A stretch of DNA of 64,000 nt from Patellaria atrata CBS 101060 (taxonomy: Eukaryota > Ascomycota > Dothideomycetes > Patellariales > Patellariaceae): positions 1,515,817 through 1,579,816 of the forward strand of contig MU006090.1 of the NCBI GenBank assembly GCA_010093705.1. The letters run 5' to 3'. Every line of letters starts with the position of its first letter. Position 1 is the stretch's first letter. Positions 56,427 to 64,000 of the stretch are shown here, piece by piece. The notes beneath the pieces were generated by a model. The model searched no databases and had not been told where the DNA came from. It worked only from the letters and a program-made list of their open reading frames with translations. The position numbers and the translations under genes were made by a program.

Positions 56427-59400
56427 TCAAATAACGTCATTGACAATGTCTCTGAGGACCGGTCTTGAGCCCAACAAACTCTTCTTGCTTAACACTCCAG
56501 TCTTCGCAGGAAGTTTCAACCTCGAGTTTGACTTTGAGGGGCTAATGTCTAATAATGCTTGCCTTCCATTCGTGATAGGACTCTTTATTGTTCGTCGCTT
56601 CTTAATTGGACTGAGTTGTGATTTATTAATAGGACTCTTTCCTCCTTGAGTTCCTGTGGTTTGCGTCCCAAATTCCTCAAAGATATGACTGTCGGTAGCA
56701 CCCGTTGGCAGATTCATCATCCAGCCTTTACTGTCGCAGAGGGTAATGAGGTTCTTAAGAAGTTCATTAGTTCCCAACGTCTTTACACTCCCCATTATGA
56801 CCAACTTGCTCCTCGCTCTGGTAACCGCAACATTGATCCTCCGCCAGTCTTTTAATAGATCGCCAACATTGCCTGCCTCATTGCTTCGTACGCAAGAAAC
56901 GATAATCGCTTCTTTATCCCGTCCTTGGAATTTGTCGGCGGTATGCATTTCAACTCCTGAGTGGTGGCGTAAAGATTGTTTCAGCACAGCTAGTTGTGAT
57001 CTATAGAAAGTAATCACTCCTATTTCTGTAGCGTCGACACCAGTAGCTAACAGAGATTCAACCAGTTGAGAGGTGAGGACAGCTTCCGTAGCATTGGTGA
57101 TGCGAGATCCCGCCTGAACTTCAAAAGCGTTCGGAGCCAAAGTATCTGTATTGATAAAGACCACTTTATTTTGAGATTTGAGGATATGTCCAATCCAACA
57201 AGTATCCTCCTCGTATCCTTGGCACAGACCTGTAGCGTTCACTCTGCTCAAAGATTGGAAAGACACCTCCATCGGAGCATGGTGCTTTGACATTCCTTCT
57301 ATGCGGGGAATAGCTAGAGTTCGCCGCGCTACAGCCTCGTTCCCACATTTGAGCCTTCCGTCATAGATGAGATGGTTTGAAAGGAGCATAACGTCGGAGC
57401 ACATTCGATATTGATGTCCTAAAGTCACCACAGCTTCGGGGTGCTGCTCGGATAGCGACTTAAAAAGGCTCACGTCTAAACCTCCCTCAAGTGCTTCTTT
57501 ATTCTGGACCAAGGGTGGCAACTGAAAATGATCTCCAACTAGGACGAAAGTGTTAGCCATACGGATTGGTCCAAGACAGACTGGTAAGGTAATTTGCGAA
57601 GCTTCATCAACGATACAGTAATCGAATATGCGACGGGAAAAGATCGGATGGTTGATGGTTAGACAGGTCGTGGCAACTACTTGAGGTTCTTCCCAAGACC
57701 GTTCAAGCTCTTCGAGACTCTCCTTCTGTTGCGCACCCAGGATGGCAAATTCTTGGACTTCTGGATGAACCTTGTTGATAGTTCCAAGACGAAGAATTCC
57801 AATATTATCATGTCGAATCTTTAGGAGAATGTTGTCTACCGCAGTGTGCGTGTAAGAAGTCAATAACACGCTCTTTCCTTTAGCAACGAGAGCTCTGATA
57901 ATGTGAGCGATAGTAGTTGTCTTGCCAGTACCTGGCATTCCAAGTACGAGAGCATAATCCTGTGCAGACATAACCTTTTCTATCGCCGCTTTTTGATCCG
58001 AGTTCATGACAGCGTCAGTAGATTGGCCAGGTAGGGGGTTGAAATGGGCGTTAGTTTTGAAAGTTGGGGCCTGGTTTCCGATAATTAGAGAACGAAGCGA
58101 CGACGATTTGTAAACATGATCGTCCATCATCTGGATAAGATTATTCCTCACGGTTGCCATTCCGTTACTAAACTCATCTTTATCTAGGCGGTACAAGATT
58201 GGCCCATCCTGGTCGATAGGAGGCTCAGTTGAACACATTCCGGAAACATCCATAATGCCTGCGAAGCTTTGGTTCAGTTGTGGATGAAAGTCACGTTGCT
58301 TGGTACGAGCATTGTGTAGACGCCTATCCACAGCGACTGTAATTCGTCGTTTATGGACGTTGGTTACGTATCCGTTCGCGAGAGCATAATGACCTTTCTC
58401 GTCTGATATGACTATAGGCTCGCCGATAATGATCTGTGATTCAGCGAAAGAAAAGCCAGAAGTGGACTTGTGTTTCAAAAGTGTGTACCGGAATCTGTTG
58501 ATTTTAGATCCGTGCTCTTCTTCAATAGCAGAGCCAGGCTCGATCACGACTTCGCTGAAGCAGCGTCCGACCCTCTCCCTCTCCGTACTGAGCATTGTCC
58601 ATAGCTCCCTCTTGAACTTCATCATCTCGGACTCCTCCTTTGTCAATAGCGTATTCCATTTCTTGAAGAACTCCTGATCTTGCGTCGTCAAATATTTTAC
58701 TAACTGGTCATATTTATCTTTAGCAACGATGTCTTCTCCAGTGCCATCTTCGGCGAGGTTGTGGTACAAAAAGCAGGTATCGCGCGCGTAACATTTGCCG
58801 CACATGTGAGAATTCTTCAACATCGGAGGAAGTTCTAATCTTTCGCGTACAAAGCAAGCAAGTTGGTTCCGTTGTTGAACCATATGAATGAGTTCGTGAC
58901 GAAGACTTGGAATCCTGGTCATTTCTGAGGTTTCTAAGTAGTATAAGACACCATAAGCTACTTCAATGTCTACGAAAATTTGTTAGTCGAGATGCAGAGT
59001 CTGATGAACAATTTGAGACAAACCATATCGATCGGATAACAACAGAGTATATAATGCGGTCTGAGCACGATGAGATGCATTAGAGTTGCGACCAGTTTTG
59101 ACTTCTAATGGAACCGTGAGAGTTCGTCTTCCATCCTCATCATCCATGACAGCTTGAACGGTTGCGTCAATGTTTCCTTTTAGACCATATGTAGGCGACC
59201 ATACGTGCTCTTCAACATCAAGTAGCTTATTGATCGCCATCGTGATATGTTTCCCGTTTCGTTCTTGAACCTTGGCATTGTTCTAGAAACTGTCAGCTCC
59301 TTAGAAAGCAATAACCTAAGATATTTTAATTTACCGTTGGCACAGGTTTCACAAAAATTGCTGCCCACGATTGTAGTTCAGGAAGCTTACTCTTCAGATG

Positions 59401-61774
59401 ATCAAGAACGTGTGGGACAGTATATCGAATCTCTGCAATACTTTCGAGATGCCTCGAGACGATCTTTTCAATGGTGTTCATGAGCCAGTTAGTATCCCAC
59501 CGGTTAGCTTTCATGGCCTCTTGGAACAACTCATGCAAAATATGCCCGTAGAGTTGGGGCGCGTTAGTATTGCTAGTCGCCTTTACACGATCTTGAAGGA
59601 CGGCTCGTCTAGTGCACCCAAATGAATCCGCTACCACAGTGGCAGATATCAGGTGGTCAGGATGGAGAATGAGCATATTATCCGAGTCTGTAATTAGACA
59701 TTCCCCAGTATGGGTAAAATTGCCTATTACATGAACGTACGACCCTTTGGTACACGGTGAGCCAGCCCACGAGTCACGAAGGGCTATAGCTTTGATCAAC
59801 TTGGTCCTCTCCTCTTCCACAGCTAATACCTGATTTACGTTAGTACACTGAGCTGGAATGAATTTAAGCCCAAATACCTTTTCTTTACGTAAACGGCCTT
59901 TATCGTCATAATATTCACCGTCCACAATGTCCAGAATGAGGTATCGTTGTATAGCCTGTGAACCGTCCTGTCTCTTTATTTCTCAGTTTGCTATTTCATT
60001 TGAATTAAAGAAGGAATGCTCACAGTGTTTTGAATATTCTGTGTCCCACCGCTTGCAATGAATGCCTGCGTTGCTGCAGCTTCAACAGCAGCAAGTTGAT
60101 CTACGTCTATATCATCTCCGCCGAACTCATCGTCAGATGAAGTATCATTTATAGCACTTGTACCCAGGCCTCCTCCTTGGCCATCTTCTTGCTCATTGCT
60201 CTCATTTCGACGCTCCTGCTCCGAATTCGCCGTCTGGGTTACCACATCTTCCTGCATATCGTAGAGAGATGCAATATTTTCCATGTCTGCTGCAAAGAGA
60301 TCCTCCCCATCGCTAAAAGAATCTGAAGCGACATCTGGTGCAGGTGTAGCTGTCTGATTATGGTAACCACTTGTGGTATTCAATGCTGTATCCACGTAGT
60401 CGTTTGTATGAGCTGATACAGTAGGATCAGGCTCGAAACTGAGTGTCTGTGACATGGCTGTCTCATCAACGGCGTCGAAAATCGCATCATCGAGTTCACC
60501 ATCGTCGAACTCGAAGGATTTATTTTTCTGAGGCTCACGAGACTTACTTGGATAAGTACTATCCATGCCATCTTGTTGTGAAGGAGGGCGTCGAAAGGAA
60601 GTAGACAGGTTAACAGCTTCATCACTTTTACTCTCTCGTATTGGTGCTAGTCTCTGTAAGGGAGAAATATTGTCGTCTGGGTGGAAGGTTGCTGCTTCAG
60701 GAAGCGGTGAAGAGCTAGAGGGAGCATGCAGACGATTACGAGTGAATTGTGGAGATCTAGTCATAGTAGCCTGGATCTGTTCCACCAGTAATCCAACCTT
60801 GGACCTTTTGTTCTGTTCGACGCTAGGAGCATCGTCCAATCCTTCTCGGGGTAGGTTATCTTCTTCGTGCTCTCTGAACCGGCCTGTGGTCCTTCTCCGT
60901 TTTGTCTTCGACATCGGCCATTCTAATCCACAGCTCGACCATCGCCGCAGTCCACCAACGCTACCCATAGTAGCTGAAGAGTGTGGTGATGAATCATTGA
61001 TCAGATGTGCGAATACCGCTGTCTTTACTAGTGGTGTTCCTTTATTTGTAGTGCTTAAAGCATACTTATTCCACAGTTCCGCGGCAGGATCAGCTTGTGG
61101 CGTCTTCAATGACTGTTGCATATTCTCTAGGTCAAAAGGTTCCTTGTTTGCTGGGAAGAATGCTGAAGTATCGTTTTGAGAGGAGGAGATAGGGGAAGAG
61201 CTACGGGCTCTCTTCTCACGCTTTCGAACGGTCGTCGCTTTGTCGCCCGGGATATCTGGAGATTGTACATGTGCCCATGTTATACGTTCATCGGGAGATA
61301 TATTCAGACCAGTGCAGTCATTCCCGATATCTTCTATGTTCCCAATGAGATCTGCCAAAGGTAGTCTAGTAGCCGGGGTAGAGGGAGGAGGTTTAGACTG
61401 AGTATTAGCTACGGCTCCCGGTGCCATAGTATTCTCTTTACCCTCCTCTTTGCCCTTCTGGGATATATGGAACGTCTCATTCTTCTTATTTTCTCCTACG
61501 GAGCTTGTCATCGGCCTACCCTCGATGAATTGAAAAGCCTTGAGTTTGGATCTGGATTGGGAAGATGCTTTGATCGGAGAGGCAGGCATTTTGTCCTTCG
61601 GAGCTTGTTCGTTCGTCCGCTGTAGATCATTGGAGTTGCGACCACGATTCCAATACGACTTGTTGCTCTTCATGACTATTAGTTATGATATGGGGTTGGG
61701 TTTTGTTATAATTAGAAACATACCTTCTGCTTGCGATGATCCTGATCAAAGAATGATTTCTGTCGTGTTGACAT
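56427..61774 (-). CDS. DNA2: DNA replication helicase/nuclease Dna2
   Basis: Trims long flaps in Okazaki-fragment maturation and resects double-strand breaks. Five exons give 1709 aa: 61774-61724, 61667-60024, 59967-59335, 59282-59024, 58969-56427; introns are 52-56 nt and phases agree. The N-terminus MSTRQKSFFDQDHRKQK opens a long disordered region of about 560 residues. The RecB-type nuclease follows (LYGHILHELFQEA, LKGNIDATV, VPLEVKTGR), with iron-sulphur cysteines in FGCTRR and CGKCYARDTC. The SF1 helicase has Walker A GMPGTGKTT, motif II VDEASQ, GDHFQLPP, DKFQGRDKEAI and VAVTRAR. The first intron probably uses the second AG after its branch site, since the nearer AG would bring a stop codon into frame. 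Two MluI boxes lie upstream. Confidence 0.95.
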
Positions 61775-62331
61775 AAAGAATACAGAAGAGCGAACTAGAC
61801 TAGATTCGAGGTGCTTGTTTTGTGGTGATCGTCCAGTATCTGGAAGTAGGAAGCGAGACGCGTGAGAAGACGCGTCCGAGTTTACACGCAGTAGCCTATT
61901 AGGGTAGTCCCCAAACCGTATTACCGGACGAGGGTTCTCCGACTTCCGCGGCTGTGAAGACAACTGTTAGAACTATAGATGACGCGCCGAATTGACCTCT
62001 GCAAACTGAACGGATTGAAATATCTATAAGTATGCTTAGTCTTTTCACGAATTCGATCTGTTCGTGTGCAGCAAAGTACAGTGCATGCGCTGGACTCCCT
62101 ATTCGTGACTTTGTCGAAAAAAGCAATTCCCATCTAGAACTAGAGCGTGCATTGACCATAATTATTATCGGCCCGGAATCTTATCTGCTTTTTCCCCAGG
62201 TTTTCCCCGACCCAGAGCTCACGACCTCATCCGTTGAAATTCAAGACCCACAAATCGTCAATCTACAACCAAAGGTATACTCGACGTACTTCAATCCGTG
62301 CCTAGTAAATCACCCCTATACTCTCTCCAGG
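61775..62331. promoter_or_regulatory. Divergent promoter region DNA2/2-oxodicarboxylate carrier
   Basis: 557 bp between start codons. It contains two ACGCGT elements near the DNA2 side and holds both promoters. Confidence 0.6.
61858..61875. promoter_or_regulatory. Two MluI cell-cycle boxes (ACGCGT)
   Basis: ACGCGT occurs at 61858-61863 and 61870-61875, about 84-101 bp upstream of the DNA2 start codon. In yeasts this is the MBF site that drives G1/S expression of DNA replication genes, so paired copies at DNA2 fit a cell-cycle role. Function here is inferred. Confidence 0.6.
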
Positions 62332-63498
62332 ATGTCTTCGGAAAAACCATTGCCCTTTATATATCAATTTGCCGCAGGTAAGTACTGGTGGAGCTATGCT
62401 TTCTCCGACGCAGACTAAGGTTTGTGCGTAGGTGCGGTCGCGGGTGTGTCTGAAGTAGGTGATCCTCCAATAAATAATAGGTAGACACAGTAGCTTAACT
62501 GAAGCTTCCTCTGGCAGATTTTAGTTATGTAAGGTCGTTCCGTCAAATCTTTAGACCAAAGAAGCTGACGGTATTATGCAGGTACCCGTTAGACGTCGTC
62601 AAGACCCGAGTGTAAGCTTTAGTGTCCGAATTGATGAATGCAACTGAGTCAGTGAAGGCAATTGCAGACTGGTAAAGGAGCTATTGGTGAGGAAAGCTAC
62701 AATGGCATGGTGGACTGCTTTCGAAAGATCATTAAGCACGAAGGGTTCTCCCGGCTCTACAGAGGCATCAGTGCTCCTATCTTGATGGAAGCCCCTAAGA
62801 GGTGAGCCCAGCTATATACTTTCGACCGCTAAGTAACTAATACACCTAGGGCAACAAAATTCGCTGCTAACGATGAGTGGGGAAAGTTTTACCGCAATGC
62901 ATTCGGTATTCACAAGATGAATCAGTCATTGTCTATCCTTACCGGTGCCAGTGCTGGTGCTACAGAAGCATTTGTGGTAGTCCCCTTCGAGCTCGTAAAG
63001 ATTCGACTGCAAGACAAGGCGCAAGCACATAAATATAACGGAATGGCGGATTGTGTACGCAAAATTATTACCCATGAAGGACCCATGACTTTATACCAAG
63101 GGTTAGAAAGTACAATGTGGCGACATATCCTGTGGAACGCAGGATACTTCGGCTGTATCTTCCAAGTTCGCGAACTGTTGCCGAAAGCAGCGGACAAGAA
63201 GGCACAGATCGGAAATGATCTAGTTTCCGGTGCTATCGGAGGAACTGTCGGTACTATCCTCAATACCCCAATGGACGTTGTGAAATCTCGGATCCAGAAT
63301 TCACCAAAGATTCCCGGTGTCGTACCTAAGTACAACTGGGCATGGCCAGCACTGGGAACTGTCATGAGGGAAGAGGGCTTCAGCGCATTGTACAAGGGTT
63401 TCTTACCCAAGGTCCTCCGTTTGGGTCCAGGAGGTGGTATCTTGCTCGTGGTGTTCACCGGTGTAATGGATTTCTTCAGGACGATGCGGGGCGTCTAG
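62332..63498 (+). CDS. Mitochondrial 2-oxodicarboxylate carrier (ODC)
   Basis: SLC25-family carrier exchanging 2-oxoadipate and 2-oxoglutarate across the inner mitochondrial membrane, tied to lysine metabolism. Six exons give 300 aa: 62332-62377, 62432-62454, 62518-62528, 62582-62611, 62658-62801, 62850-63498. Four introns interrupt the first 110 coding bases, and exon 3 has only 11 nt (reading ILVM with its neighbours). All phases agree, producing FAAGAVAGVSEILVMYPLDV and VKTRVQLQTGKG. Signature motifs are YPLDVVKTR, VPFELVKIR and TPMDVVKSR. EAPKRATKFAANDEWGKFYR is typical of the ODC subgroup (Odc1/Odc2 in yeast). The substrate call is by family. Confidence 0.92.
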
Positions 63499-64000
63499 GG
63501 AAAATCTGCTTAGCATTTGTTAACATCTGTCAGCCGTTATAGACTGTATACCCTATGCGAATGATTCAGAACGGATTTCTGTCCTTAGTATTTATCATTG
63601 TACTATAGAATATAGAGAGCAAAATTTGGAGATATACACAATTTTACTTTATTGTTATAGGAATTATATGAACATTATCCAAGTCATGCCGCCTAGACTA
63701 TAATACTCACTTCTGAAATTATATTATCCTCTTAACTAGGGGATTCTAGATTAGTATCGTTCCAAAGTAAAATGATAATATAATAGTCAACTATAAATCC
63801 CGCTCGTGCTGTGATACTGGGCTCCCAGCTCCATTACTATGCTGATTGTTACGGCCACAGGTAATGAGAAGCATGTAGTTGACAAGTGGGGGACACAACT
63901 ACGGAGAAAATCGGTGTCACGGAAGTCACGTGACGTGGACCCAGTGGACGCAGAAGGGTTCTACGTTCAACACGTCCAAAAGGCGACTTGGACGCAGTGG
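63499..64000. other. 3' flank of the carrier gene and possible promoter of the next gene
   Basis: 502 bp to the window edge, AT-rich at first. A 10-bp palindrome GTCACGTGAC at 63925-63934 contains the CACGTG core bound by bHLH regulators. A repeated GGACGCAG follows at about 63946 and 63988. No gene is visible before the edge. Confidence 0.45.

Noticed and set aside
60565-61179. 204-codon plus-strand frame inside DNA2 exon 2
   Set aside because: It lies opposite the disordered N-terminus of a well-supported gene and looks like a shadow frame.
1-64000. LTR elements, DNA transposons, viral insertions or signs of RIP
   Set aside because: No terminal repeats, no transposase or polymerase frames and no strongly AT-skewed blocks were seen by eye.

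Overview
The window looks like nuclear DNA of a filamentous ascomycete (Pezizomycotina). The genes carry short GT-AG introns, mostly about 45-110 nt, with CTAAC/CTGAC-like branch sites. The gene content includes the fungal peroxin PEX20, a fungal-type tRNA ligase, a CFEM/GPI cell-surface protein, a HeLo-domain protein and a small F-box family. A leotiomycete is my guess for the class, but it rests on general impression only. I found no rRNA, tRNA, CRISPR or convincing transposable element.

Layout: 1-6.5 kb is a gene desert with homopolymer runs. 6.5-30.5 kb is a housekeeping block: a D-2-hydroxyacid dehydrogenase, the divergent spliceosome pair CLF1/PRP31, the divergent pair PEX20/SEC13, an aldehyde dehydrogenase, an atypical SDR, ribosomal protein L26 divergent from a large AT-hook/zinc-finger protein, and a UBE2S-like E2. 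31-38.2 kb is an accessory island: five copies of one small F-box family (two open, three broken) around a decayed PD-(D/E)XK-like gene. 39-46.3 kb holds a large vWA protein, a HeLo-pseudokinase (domain order resembling the necroptosis effector MLKL) and a CFEM protein. 46.3-48.2 kb is non-coding with a roughly 200-240 bp tandem repeat. 48.2-63.5 kb is again conserved: a three-LIM protein, a SAM-type mitochondrial carrier, tRNA ligase TRL1, DNA2 and a 2-oxodicarboxylate carrier.

Functional links: CLF1 and PRP31 both serve pre-mRNA splicing and share a 290 bp divergent promoter. TRL1 carries a possible upstream mitochondrial presequence. The DNA2 promoter has two MluI cell-cycle boxes. The E2 ends in LRRL, the tail by which animal UBE2S binds the anaphase-promoting complex. 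The most interesting accessory gene is the HeLo-pseudokinase, a candidate cell-death or allorecognition factor. Intron coordinates are read by eye from splice consensus, reading phase and protein family, and are unconfirmed by RNA.
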